In this document: positions 19,039-27,660 of the stretch, piece by piece
Layout: every line of letters starts with the position of its first letter
Position numbering within the stretch: the stretch's first letter is position 1
Assembly: GCA_015058655.1 (NCBI GenBank)
Contig: SVBX01000014.1
Span: 1-64,000, forward strand
Length of the DNA stretch: 64,000 nt
Source of the DNA: Pseudoselenomonas ruminantium
GTDB lineage: Bacteria > Bacillota > Negativicutes > Selenomonadales > Selenomonadaceae
Direction of reading: 5' to 3'
The notes under the pieces: model-generated
Seen by the model: only the letters and a program-made list of their open reading frames with translations
What the model was told of the DNA's origin: nothing
The model's database searches: none
Program-made: the position numbers and the translations under genes

Positions 19039-19269
19039 ATGAGAAGAGACAGAGGCAGAAGGCCCCGCAGGAAAGTTTGCTCTTTCTGCGTGGACAAGGT
19101 CGAGCATATCGACTATAAGGATGTGGCAAAGCTCCGCCGTTTCGTGACTGAGCGCGGCAAGATCCTGCCCCGCCGCATTTCCGGCAACTGCGCAAAGCAT
19201 CAGCGTCAGGTGACCGTGGCTATCAAGCGTGCACGCAACATTGCACTGCTGCCCTTCACCGCTGAGTAA
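19039..19269 (+). CDS. rpsR: 30S ribosomal protein S18
   Basis: [60 protein letters not shown]. Confidence 0.98.
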   Translation: MRRDRGRRPRRKVCSFCVDKVEHIDYKDVAKLRRFVTERGKILPRRISGNCAKHQRQVTVAIKRARNIALLPFTAE

Positions 19270-19402
19270 GCAATATCAAGGCGTTATGCCCCTATGGGGA
19301 TGGCGCCTTTTTATTTTCGTTTTTTTCATGGAAAAAACAAAAATAATGCTGTATAATGCCCCTTAGAGTTAAAGCTAGTGCAAGAAAGGACGATAGACGA
19401 AT

Positions 19403-20023
19403 ATGGAGAGTTTTTCCGGGATGTTCCTGCAGTTCATTGCTGATTGGGGCTATGTGGCGGTGGCGGTGCTGATGGCAGCCGAGAATGCCTGCATTCCCAT
19501 CCCCAGCGAGCTCATCTTGGGCTTCGCAGGTTTCTTGATTTTTTCCGGGGATATGACTTTTACGGGAGCCATGATTGCCGGCATGGTGGGCGGCATCGTG
19601 GGCTCGGTCTTTGCCTATGCCGTGGGGCATAAAGGTGGCCGCAGCTTCGTAGACAAGTATGGCAAGTATTTCTTCGTTAAGAAGAGCCATGTGGATATTG
19701 CCCAGAACTGGTTTGACAAGTATGGCCTGAAGGCCGTGTTCTTCAGCCGCATGCTGCCGGTGGTACGCACCTTCATTTCCCTGCCTGCAGGCTTCGCCCA
19801 TGTGAATTTCAATAAGTTCATTGTCTACACCATCGCAGGAAGCCTTCCTTGGACAGCTCTTATACTTGCAGCCGGCATGATGCTGGGCAAGAGCTGGGAG
19901 GTCATGCTGGCAGTGGGCCATAAGGCCAGCCTGATCTTCGTAGGCGTGTGCGCAGTGGTGATTGGTGTGCTGTATTTGCGTCACCGCAAAGCGCAGGCAC
20001 GAACGAAAGCACAGGTCGAATAA
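19403..20023 (+). CDS. DedA-family membrane protein
   Basis: AENACIPIPSELILGFAGFL, GSVFAYAVGHKGGRSFVDKYGKY, FFSRMLPVVRTFISLPAGFAHVNFNKF. Confidence 0.93.
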   Translation: MESFSGMFLQFIADWGYVAVAVLMAAENACIPIPSELILGFAGFLIFSGDMTFTGAMIAGMVGGIVGSVFAYAVGHKGGRSFVDKYGKYFFVKKSHVDIAQNWFDKYGLKAVFFSRMLPVVRTFISLPAGFAHVNFNKFIVYTIAGSLPWTALILAAGMMLGKSWEVMLAVGHKASLIFVGVCAVVIGVLYLRHRKAQARTKAQVE

Positions 20024-20028
20024 TAATT

Positions 20029-20162
20029 GCCTTCCCCTTGAGGGGAAGGTGCCCCGCAGGGGCGGATGAGGTGTTGCGTTTCAGGTTATGTTAGCTAAAC
20101 GAGCCAGGTTCCACCTCATCCGTCACTCCTTCGGGCTGCCACCTTCCCCTCAAGGGGAAGGC
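20029..20162. repeat. Modular palindromic intergenic repeat, family R, copy 3 (short form)
   Basis: gccttccccttgaggggaaggtgccccgcaggggcggatgaggtg...cacctcatccgtcactccttcgggctgccaccttcccctcaaggggaaggc. Confidence 0.87.
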
Positions 20163-20184
20163 TTTTTCTATGAGGAGCTATACC

Positions 20185-20616
20185 ATGATTGAAGAACAGA
20201 ACTTAACCGAACGCCAGCGCCAGATTATCCGCTTTTTCCATCAGAATACCTTCGCCGACCACATGAATGTGGAGGTGGTGATGGAAGAGGGGGGCAGCGC
20301 TCATTTGGAGCTGGTAGTGGAGGAGTACCATACAAACCTCTATAATATCGCTCACGGCGGCGTGCTCATGACGCTGGCAGATACCGCCATGGGAGCCGCC
20401 TGCCTGGAACTGGGCAAGAAGGTAGTCACCATCCAGCTGAGTACGGAGTTCATGCACTCGGTGCCCCTGACAGAGCGGATTATCGCCAGGGCCAAGGTGC
20501 TTCATGACGGACGCCGCACCATGGCCTGCGAGTGCGAGATGCTGAGCCGCGAAGGCAAGCTCTTCGCCAAAGCGCAGGGAACCTTCTATGTTTTGGGCCT
20601 GCTGGAAGAAAGCTGA
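20185..20616 (+). CDS. PaaI-family hotdog thioesterase
   Basis: NLYNIAHGGVLMTLADTAMGAACLELGKKVVTIQLSTEFMHSVPL...RAKVLHDGRRTMACECEM. Confidence 0.9.
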   Translation: MIEEQNLTERQRQIIRFFHQNTFADHMNVEVVMEEGGSAHLELVVEEYHTNLYNIAHGGVLMTLADTAMGAACLELGKKVVTIQLSTEFMHSVPLTERIIARAKVLHDGRRTMACECEMLSREGKLFAKAQGTFYVLGLLEES

Positions 20617-20625
20617 TGCTTCATT

Positions 20626-21519
20626 GTGTTTTCAGCATACCATGCTAGAATCTCAGATGTGTTATGCGTGAAAAAGCAAGTGGGAGCTGAAAACATGATT
20701 CAGGTAGAGACAAATACATTTGACAGGATAAAGAAGATAGGGGCAGGGCTTTGCCTGGCTGCCCTCCTAGCTGTACCTATGGCGGCTGAGACTGAGGCGG
20801 CAGCAAGCCTGCCGGAGAAGACTTTCCAATGGGTGCAGTCAACTTCGCGCCAGAGCTATTATTTCAATATGGAGCAGATATGCTATGCGGTGGATGCTGC
20901 CGGCCATATTGATCTAAACCATTTGATCGTGCCTACGGTTCGCATTTACGATGAAATAAAGATTGATGATGTGCGTTCCAAGCGTCGCTGGAACGGACTC
21001 TCTCTCAGTGGCTTTGGTGACCTGGTAGGGGCTGCGGAGTATCTGGATTTCGATCTGCAGGCTAGAACCGTGACTGTCACCCAGCATGATGACCTGAATA
21101 GTGGTTTTGGCGTTATCAACACTGACAGGCCGGGAGCCAGGGGCGAAGGAGTCATCAAACTGGATAGCTTGTCCGACAAGGATGTGGAGGGCAAGTTTTA
21201 CGCTGCTGTCCTGAAGTATGCTGATGCCCACCAGGACGAGGTCATCGCTCATACCAAGGGAACGCTTACCCATGAGGATGAGCTGAAGCTTGAGGCGAAG
21301 AAGCATCCTGAGATGGGGCTTACCAAGGCTGAGCGGGAGGCTGTCCATCGCGATAAGAAGGCGGCGATAGAAAAGGCCACCAGAGAGGTGGAGAGAAAAC
21401 AGGCCCATGCCAAGCATCTGAGGGAGAAAGCCAATGCAGCCGCAGCTGCAGCGGAGAAGGCAGAAGCAGAGGCCAATGAAGCAGCAGACAAGCTGGCGTT
21501 GATGCAATTGGCAGAATAA
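20626..21519 (+). CDS. Secreted/periplasmic protein of unknown function with C-terminal Ala/Glu/Lys coiled coil
   Basis: Signal-peptide-like LCLAALLAVPMAAETEAAA; charged helix KATREVERKQAHAKHLREKANAAAAAAEKAEAEANEAADK. The true start may be ATG 20695. Confidence 0.7.
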   Translation: MFSAYHARISDVLCVKKQVGAENMIQVETNTFDRIKKIGAGLCLAALLAVPMAAETEAAASLPEKTFQWVQSTSRQSYYFNMEQICYAVDAAGHIDLNHLIVPTVRIYDEIKIDDVRSKRRWNGLSLSGFGDLVGAAEYLDFDLQARTVTVTQHDDLNSGFGVINTDRPGARGEGVIKLDSLSDKDVEGKFYAAVLKYADAHQDEVIAHTKGTLTHEDELKLEAKKHPEMGLTKAEREAVHRDKKAAIEKATREVERKQAHAKHLREKANAAAAAAEKAEAEANEAADKLALMQLAE

Positions 21520-21523
21520 AAAA

Positions 21524-21561
21524 GAGGGAGCAGGCCTGATGATGGGCTTGCTCCCTTTTGC
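21524..21561 (+). terminator. Rho-independent terminator
   Basis: aaaagagggagcaggcctgatgatgggcttgctcccttttgc. Confidence 0.75.
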
Positions 21562-21687
21562 TATGAGGAAAATCAATCGTGCCGGCGAGGCTGGTTGTCG
21601 ATACCTATGTGCTGGATTATGATTGTCAGGTGGTTTAAGAAGTGGTATATTGAGGGAAAGGATATTTGAAAAAAGGAGGGGCTGTTC

Positions 21688-22566
21688 TTGGCTAGACGCA
21701 AGGATTGGAAGGACTTGACGATAATAGATGATTATATGTTCAAGCTGGTCATGATGTATCCGCATATCTGCAGGCATCTTATAGAGGCAGTCCTGGGCAT
21801 CAAGATACGGGAATTGAAATACCTTGACAATGAGAAGAGTGTCAAGAACCATTATGACAGCAAGGGCATAAGGCTGGATGTGTATGTAGAGGATGAAGCG
21901 AACAGCCGCTTTATCCTGGAAATGCAGGTCAGGGATTACGGGGATGAGGAACTGGGCAAGCGGATGAGGTTCTATCAGTCTTCGCTGGATTTTGACTTTC
22001 TGGCCATGGGGCATAAGTATAAAGAGCTTGGTGGTTCTGCCATCATGTTTTTCTGTCCCTTTGAGGTTTTCGGCGGTAGAAGACGGGTATATACCTTTGA
22101 AAATACTTGCCGAGAAGATAAGGGAATCATCTTGGAAGATAAAATGCTGAAGGTGGTTCTTAGTTCAGCAGGTCAGCCTACAGATGACATAAATCCTGAT
22201 GTGGCGGCGTTTTTGGACTATATGACTGGCAAGCTTTCAGGAAATAAGTTCATATTAGAAATTGACGATACCATTCGCAGTGTGAAACTGGATGGAGTTA
22301 AGGAGGCGGACTACATGACTTTCAGAATGATGATTGATGAAGAGAGGGAAGAAGCCAGGGAAGAGGGCTGGGCTGAGGGCAGAGCTGAGGGCAGAGCTGA
22401 GGGCAGGGCCGAGGGGCAGAATGAAGAACGTAAAGCTGGCATACTGAGAGCTGTAACCATGCTAAAAAAGTTAAAAGCTACAAAAGACATAGCCATCCAG
22501 CAGCTGGTAGAGACATATGCCATGTCACAGCAGGAAGCTATAGCCGCTGTGGATGAAAATTGGTAA
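21688..22566 (+). CDS. Rpn-family recombination-promoting nuclease / PD-(D/E)XK putative transposase
   Basis: MARRKDWKDLTIIDDYMFKLVM...GIRLDVYVEDEANSRFILEMQV; C-terminal AEGR tandem repeat, typical of the family; TTG start. Confidence 0.88.
   Translation: MARRKDWKDLTIIDDYMFKLVMMYPHICRHLIEAVLGIKIRELKYLDNEKSVKNHYDSKGIRLDVYVEDEANSRFILEMQVRDYGDEELGKRMRFYQSSLDFDFLAMGHKYKELGGSAIMFFCPFEVFGGRRRVYTFENTCREDKGIILEDKMLKVVLSSAGQPTDDINPDVAAFLDYMTGKLSGNKFILEIDDTIRSVKLDGVKEADYMTFRMMIDEEREEAREEGWAEGRAEGRAEGRAEGQNEERKAGILRAVTMLKKLKATKDIAIQQLVETYAMSQQEAIAAVDENW
22372..22419 (+). repeat. In-frame 12-bp tandem repeat (gctgagggcaga x4, degenerate)
   Basis: gctgagggcaga gctgagggcaga gctgagggcagg gccgaggggcag, encoding AEGR-AEGR-AEGR-AEGQ. 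Confidence 0.9.
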
Positions 22567-22587
22567 GAGCATTAGCCTTTACAGAAA

Positions 22588-22622
22588 ATGGGAGCAGGCC
22601 CGGCGGGCCTGCTCCCTGTTTG
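22588..22622. terminator. Bidirectional terminator between convergent rpn and flgE
   Basis: gggagcaggcccggcgggcctgctccctgttt. Confidence 0.8.
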
Positions 22623-22636
22623 TTATGCGGTTGTTA

Positions 22637-24616
22637 CTACCTCTTCATATTGATGACGGTCTCCAGCATCTCGTCACCTACGGTGATGATTTTTGAGTTG
22701 GACTGGAAGCCACGCTGGGTGACAATCATATCGGCAAATTCATTGGCTATGTCAACATTAGACATTTCCAGAGCCGAAGCGGTGATCTTCACGCCCAGAT
22801 CAGCGGCGGTCTTGATGTTGGCGGTACCGGAGTTATTGGATTCCTGATAGAGGGAACTGCCGGTCTTGGTAAGGCCGGAGGCGTTGGTGAACTGGGCCAC
22901 GGCCACTTGGGCTTCGGACTGCTTGACACCGTTGGTGTAGGTGCCGGTGATGATGCCAGAGGCATCAATGGAGACACTTTCAAGGGTGCCAGCGGCGTTG
23001 CCGTCAGAAGTGGCATTGATGGTGCTGTTACCTGCGTATTGTGTTAAGGCTGCCATATTTATCGTTACTGTTTTATCTGCAGCTCCATTAGTATATGACA
23101 TTGTGAGATTAGCACTACCGGAAATGTATTTACCAGATGTGGTGAATTTCAAGTCTGTTGAAGATAGATTCACAGTAGTTATTGTACCGTCTGGTTCAGT
23201 TATTGTTGTACTACTAGAGCCACCATTCAGTGTCAGAGCCCAAGTGTTATCAGCGGTCTTAGTAAACAAAATGGGTACGCTGTGAGAGGTTCCTAGACTA
23301 TCATATATTGTTGCAGTAGTTGTTACGGACGGATAGAATTTGCCATTTGCAGCATAAGTTGAGCTAACCAGTCCAGTAAGAGTATTGCCATCTGTTGTAG
23401 TGATGGTAACAGACTCCACTGAGCTTTCATTTGCTATTTCATTGACTTGTCGTGTTATGCTATAGTCACTACCTAAGGTTGCATTGCTGTCACCAGAGAT
23501 AATGGTTACTGAGTTCGTATCGCTTGTTACGGTTGCTCCAGTAGTAGCTGTTGCACCAGTAACTTTCAGGTTTACTACAAAATTATCTCCAACTTCATAA
23601 TTGCCCTCGGAAGGCTTAGGTACAGTAACACTAGTTATGCCATCTGTATTATCTGTGAAAGTGAGTAGTATGCGATCATTATCGCCACCTATAGTCTGAA
23701 CATTACTTATCTTTTTGGTCACAGAATAGTTATCACCGATGGAGTAAGTGCCACTAGTAACGGATGTATTAGGTACTGTGATGGTAGCAGCGGCTGTACT
23801 CCCATTTACGGCATAATAATCACCAGGAGCACCGATGCTTAGTTCTACTTGACCGGAACCATTTGCAGTTACTGAACTCACAGAACCAATTGAAATCGTG
23901 CCATTTTGTCCAGCTGTATATACGGGGGTGCTAGTAGTCGGAGTTACAACATAAGTTCCACCATCAGAACATGTAAGTTTCAAGTTGCCAATATATGAAT
24001 TTGGATTATAACTTGAAACAGTCTCAGAAGTACCATCTGTTTTGTTGACCAATATGCTGCTTATTGTGTATCCAGTAGTAGCAGCGTTCAGATTATTAGA
24101 ATAAGTTATAATCTCGGTTTCACTAGATTCCATAGACTTGCCAGCAGGAATAGTGATTTTCCCGACTGAACCTGTTGTGGAAAGTGTTCCACCAGAAGCC
24201 ATCCATCCTTGGACATACATTCCACTACCCGGAACAACATAGTTGCCATCGGCATCAAATTCAAATGCTCCGTTACGAGTGTAATAAGTTTGGCTACCAT
24301 TACTAACAACGAATAAACCATTGCCGGAAAGGCACAGGTCAGTATTTTTGCCAGTAGACTGGACAGAACCGTCCGTGAAAAGGAGGTCAATGCTTGATAC
24401 AGCGGATCCTAATCCAATCTGCTTTGGATTAGTTCCACCTAAGTTTTCAGTGGGCGCAGACGCTCCCGTCATCGTCTGGTTCAGCGTGTCCGCAAAGGTC
24501 ACCCTGCTTGACTTGAACCCTGTCGTATTGACATTGGAAATATTGTTGCCAATGACATCCATTCTCGTTTGGTGGTTCTTGAGGCCCGATACGCCTGAGA
24601 AGAGGGAACGCATCAT
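22637..24616 (-). CDS. flgE: Flagellar hook protein FlgE with a long variable central region
   Basis: N-terminus MMRSLFSGVSGLKNHQTRMDVIGNNISNVNTTGFKSSRVTFADTL, SGNGLFVV; C-terminus ALEMSNVDIANEFADMIVTQRGFQSNSKIITVGDEMLETVINMKR. Confidence 0.95.
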   Translation of the reverse strand: MMRSLFSGVSGLKNHQTRMDVIGNNISNVNTTGFKSSRVTFADTLNQTMTGASAPTENLGGTNPKQIGLGSAVSSIDLLFTDGSVQSTGKNTDLCLSGNGLFVVSNGSQTYYTRNGAFEFDADGNYVVPGSGMYVQGWMASGGTLSTTGSVGKITIPAGKSMESSETEIITYSNNLNAATTGYTISSILVNKTDGTSETVSSYNPNSYIGNLKLTCSDGGTYVVTPTTSTPVYTAGQNGTISIGSVSSVTANGSGQVELSIGAPGDYYAVNGSTAAATITVPNTSVTSGTYSIGDNYSVTKKISNVQTIGGDNDRILLTFTDNTDGITSVTVPKPSEGNYEVGDNFVVNLKVTGATATTGATVTSDTNSVTIISGDSNATLGSDYSITRQVNEIANESSVESVTITTTDGNTLTGLVSSTYAANGKFYPSVTTTATIYDSLGTSHSVPILFTKTADNTWALTLNGGSSSTTITEPDGTITTVNLSSTDLKFTTSGKYISGSANLTMSYTNGAADKTVTINMAALTQYAGNSTINATSDGNAAGTLESVSIDASGIITGTYTNGVKQSEAQVAVAQFTNASGLTKTGSSLYQESNNSGTANIKTAADLGVKITASALEMSNVDIANEFADMIVTQRGFQSNSKIITVGDEMLETVINMKR

Positions 24617-24869
24617 AGTGAATCACATCTCCTTAATATTCATATATATTGGTAGTAAGCTGCGACCGTCCCTGTCAGCGTGGCCCGGAGGCCTGGTTCC
24701 TTCCTGTATATCACATATATAATATGTTTTATGTTACGCAATATATATCGTATAAAATGTGTTAAAACTTAAATTAAATTCACTCAAAATATGTTAGAAT
24801 CATATCGAGGCGATTCGATATGGCAGAGAAGTTGTGGATTTTCATGATATTTTTTCGATGGAGGCAACC

Positions 24870-25295
24870 ATGAAAGATTTATATATTTTTCCCGCCGTGT
24901 TTCATTCGGCAGAAGATGGCATATCTATTACTTTCCCCGACCTCCCAGGGTGCCTGCCATGTGCCCAGACCATGGAGGAAGCATTTGCTAATGCCAAAGA
25001 GGCTCTGCAGTTGCATGTTTTTGGCATGGAGGAAGATGGAGAGGATATACCTATTCCTTCCCAGGTGGCTGCTATTTCTCTAAAAAAAGGTGAGTCTCTG
25101 GCTATGATTGAAGCCTGGATGCCACCGTTTAGAGAGAAAATGTCCAATAAGTCAACCAGTAAGACAGTTACAATTCCCCGCTGGCTGGATGTGATAGCGA
25201 AGCGAGAGAAAGTTAACTATTCTCACATCTTTCAAGAAGCATTGAAATCCTATCTGGGAGTAACTGACAACCCAGCATCCCATATACATGCATAA
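24870..25295 (+). CDS. HicB-like antitoxin-family protein with C-terminal CopG/RHH-like region; no HicA toxin visible
   Basis: YIFPAVFHSAEDGISITFPDLPGCLPCAQTMEEAFANAKEALQLHVFGMEEDGEDIPIPS is HicB-like. The start is likely the internal Met at 24870; the track gives 24834. Confidence 0.82.
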   Translation: MKDLYIFPAVFHSAEDGISITFPDLPGCLPCAQTMEEAFANAKEALQLHVFGMEEDGEDIPIPSQVAAISLKKGESLAMIEAWMPPFREKMSNKSTSKTVTIPRWLDVIAKREKVNYSHIFQEALKSYLGVTDNPASHIHA

Positions 25296-25297
25296 TC

Positions 25298-25381
25298 TCC
25301 CAGCGTGGCTTCCAGGTAGGCTCCAAGATCATCACCGTAGGTGACGAGATGCTGGAGACTGTCATCAATATGAAGAGATAA
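25298..25381 (+). pseudogene. 3'-terminal remnant of a second flgE (QRGFQVGSKIITVGDEMLETVINMKR*)
   Basis: Nucleotide and protein match, in inverted orientation, to the last 26 codons of flgE at 22637; followed by a similar terminator hairpin. Confidence 0.9.
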
Positions 25382-25397
25382 TTTCATAGGCAAAAAC

Positions 25398-25432
25398 AGG
25401 GAGCAGACTGCGGGCCTGCTCCCTTGCTGTTT
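25398..25432 (+). terminator. Terminator after the flgE remnant
   Basis: gggagcagactgcgggcctgctcccttgctgttt. Confidence 0.7.
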
Positions 25433-25442
25433 CTCGTGATTT

Positions 25443-26096
25443 CTATTTTTCCTCGTTCAGCAGGCGCCTGAGTTTTTCCTGTTGGTCGCGGTTCAGGGTG
25501 ATCTTGCCGTGGAGCAGGGCCAGGTCGCCGTCATCGCGCATCTTGGTGACGCAGCGGTTGACAGTCTTCACGCTGGTGCCTATGTCGTCTGCTATCTGCT
25601 GGCGGCTGGTGTGGAGGATGAAGAGGTCGGTCTCGATGTCTCCCAGGCGCTTGGCCAGGTATTCTTCGAAGCGTTCCTGGCTGGGCTGGAACTTGACCCG
25701 GCCTGCTTCGTTGGAGGTGGGGTACATCTTGGAGGCTAAGAGCTGCGCTACGGCTACGGCGAAGTCGTTGTCGACGCGCATCCAGTGCATGAAAGTCTCG
25801 GCGCTCATGGAGAGCACCTGGCACTCGGTGATGGCTTCGTTGGTGGCGGCGAAGTGCTCCTGTCCTGCCAGCACCTCCAAATCTCCCATGAGGTCGGGCA
25901 CTTCCAGTGAAGCAAAGGTGTAGCGCTGGCCGCTTTCGAATTCGTTGCTGACCCGCAGCTTTCCCGCCATGAGAAGATACACATGGTCAGCCTTGTCGCC
26001 TTTTCGCACTACGATTTCCCCGGGCTGGAAGGTGCGGCGTATGGTTTGCTGACGGATGGTGTCCGGCATATGGTCAAGCATATAATCTAGTTTCAT
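25443..26096 (-). CDS. Crp/Fnr-family transcriptional regulator
   Basis: Cyclic-nucleotide-binding-like fold (FQPGEIVVRKGDKADHVYLLMAGKLRVSNEF) plus C-terminal HTH (SRQQIADDIGTSVKTVNRCVTKMRDDGDL). Confidence 0.87.
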   Translation of the reverse strand: MKLDYMLDHMPDTIRQQTIRRTFQPGEIVVRKGDKADHVYLLMAGKLRVSNEFESGQRYTFASLEVPDLMGDLEVLAGQEHFAATNEAITECQVLSMSAETFMHWMRVDNDFAVAVAQLLASKMYPTSNEAGRVKFQPSQERFEEYLAKRLGDIETDLFILHTSRQQIADDIGTSVKTVNRCVTKMRDDGDLALLHGKITLNRDQQEKLRRLLNEEK

Positions 26097-26193
26097 AGAT
26101 ATAGTCCTTTCAGTTAATCAACTCTACAAGAGAATTATACCATATTGCTGTACTTTGTAAAACATATCTGAATATTTAATTTTGAATGTAATT

Positions 26194-26226
26194 GGGACAT
26201 TTGCGGACGGGTGTCCTTTTTTTATG
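26194..26226 (+). terminator. Hairpin plus T-run in the leader region of the NCS2 gene (terminator or attenuator)
   Basis: gggacatttgcggacgggtgtccttttttt. Confidence 0.55.
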
Positions 26227-26311
26227 GACGTCAAAGATATAAAATAAGGGCGAAATAGGTTGAGAAGCCGAAAAGTTCGGCAGTATATATTTTTTTAAGG
26301 AGGCAGCAGCC

Positions 26312-27592
26312 ATGGACAAGCTCTTCGGTGGAGCGCTGAAGGACAGGAAGATTTTGCAGAGGGAAATACTGGCAGGCGTCACCGCCTTTTTCGCCATTTC
26401 CTACATCATCATCGTCAACCCCTTGATTCTTTCCGATGCGGGGATTCCCGTGGGGATGAGCGTCTTTGCAACTATTTTTTCTTCGGTGATTGGCTGCCTC
26501 ATCATGGCTTTCGTGGCTGATGCGCCCATTGTCCTGACCCCTGGTATGGGCATCAACGCTTTCTTCACCTATACGGTGTGCGCCCATATGGGCCTTAGCT
26601 GGCAGGAGGCCATTGCCATTTCCCTGGTGTCCGGCCTGATTTTTGCCTATGTGGCCTGCACCAAGTGGGCAGGGCGCCTGTCAGCGGCGGTTTCTCCTTC
26701 CATCAAGTGCGCCATCACCGCAGGCATAGGCCTGTTTTTGGTGGAGATTGGCCTGGAGAAGGCGGAGCTTATCCGCCGGGGCAGCAATTCCATCATCGAG
26801 TTGGGCAGCCTTACCAATCCTGTAGCCTTGCTGGCTATCTTCGGCCTGGTGCTGAGCCTGGCCCTGCACCTCAGGAATGTCATGGGCAGCTTCTTCGTCG
26901 CCATCATCATCACCAGCGCTGTTGGCAATCTGCTGGGGGTCGGCATTGGTGAGCCGCTGGATATCAGCCTGGCTGGTCTGGCAAATTACCCTTCCATGCT
27001 GTTTCAGGCAGACTTCAGCCATATCCTCTCCATTCCTTTCTTACTGTCTGTGTTCTCCATGTCCATGATCATGATTTTCGAGACCATGGGTCTCCTGCAG
27101 GGGATTTTGCCGGAGCAGGAGAAATTTGGCAGGACTTATAAGGGCTCTGCCTTCACTACGCTGCTGTCAAGCATTCTGGGCACCAGCCCCACTGTGGCAG
27201 CTGCAGAGAGCGCCGCAGGCATTGCCAGCGGTGGCCGCACCGGCCTGATGGCCTTGGTTTCCGCAGCGCTCTTCGGGCTTTCCCTGTTCTTCATTCCCTT
27301 CCTTTCCTATGTGCCCCAGGCTGCCATTGCGCCGGTCATCATCATCACCGGCGCCATGATGATGCAGCAGCTGCAGTTCGTGAACCTGCAGGATTTTGCC
27401 GAGTGGTTCCCGGCTTTCCTCATCGTGGTGCTGATTCCCCTGTCCGGCAGCATCTCCACCGGCCTGGCTTTTGGCTTTACCGCCTATCCCCTGCTGAAGT
27501 GGATGGATGGCAGCCGCAGGGAGGTTTCCGCCCTGGCCTTCGGGCTGGGCTTCTTGTTCCTGCTGGACTTGGTGTTCCAGGCAAGTTTCTAA
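26312..27592 (+). CDS. NCS2-family (AzgA/PbuG-like) purine permease
   Basis: EILAGVTAFFAISYIIIVNPLILSDAGIP, VLTPGMGINAFFTY, TTLLSSILGTSPTVAAAESAAGIASGGRTGLMALV. Confidence 0.94.
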   Translation: MDKLFGGALKDRKILQREILAGVTAFFAISYIIIVNPLILSDAGIPVGMSVFATIFSSVIGCLIMAFVADAPIVLTPGMGINAFFTYTVCAHMGLSWQEAIAISLVSGLIFAYVACTKWAGRLSAAVSPSIKCAITAGIGLFLVEIGLEKAELIRRGSNSIIELGSLTNPVALLAIFGLVLSLALHLRNVMGSFFVAIIITSAVGNLLGVGIGEPLDISLAGLANYPSMLFQADFSHILSIPFLLSVFSMSMIMIFETMGLLQGILPEQEKFGRTYKGSAFTTLLSSILGTSPTVAAAESAAGIASGGRTGLMALVSAALFGLSLFFIPFLSYVPQAAIAPVIIITGAMMMQQLQFVNLQDFAEWFPAFLIVVLIPLSGSISTGLAFGFTAYPLLKWMDGSRREVSALAFGLGFLFLLDLVFQASF

Positions 27593-27617
27593 GGATTTCT
27601 CTCCAAAATCTTCACAT

Positions 27618-27660
27618 ATGAAAAAACCTCGCGACTTATGCAGCGCGAGGTTTTGTTTTA
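27618..27660. terminator. Terminator between convergent genes
   Basis: aaaaaacctcgcgacttatgcagcgcgaggttttgttttatt. Confidence 0.8.

Noticed and set aside
22372-22419. Possible CRISPR-like tandem repeat
   Set aside because: Short in-frame 12-bp coding repeat with no spacers; no cas genes in the window.
26194-26311. Purine or guanidine riboswitch upstream of the NCS2 permease
   Set aside because: Conserved purine-riboswitch core and ACGR-loop pairs could not be recognised; left as an unassigned leader.
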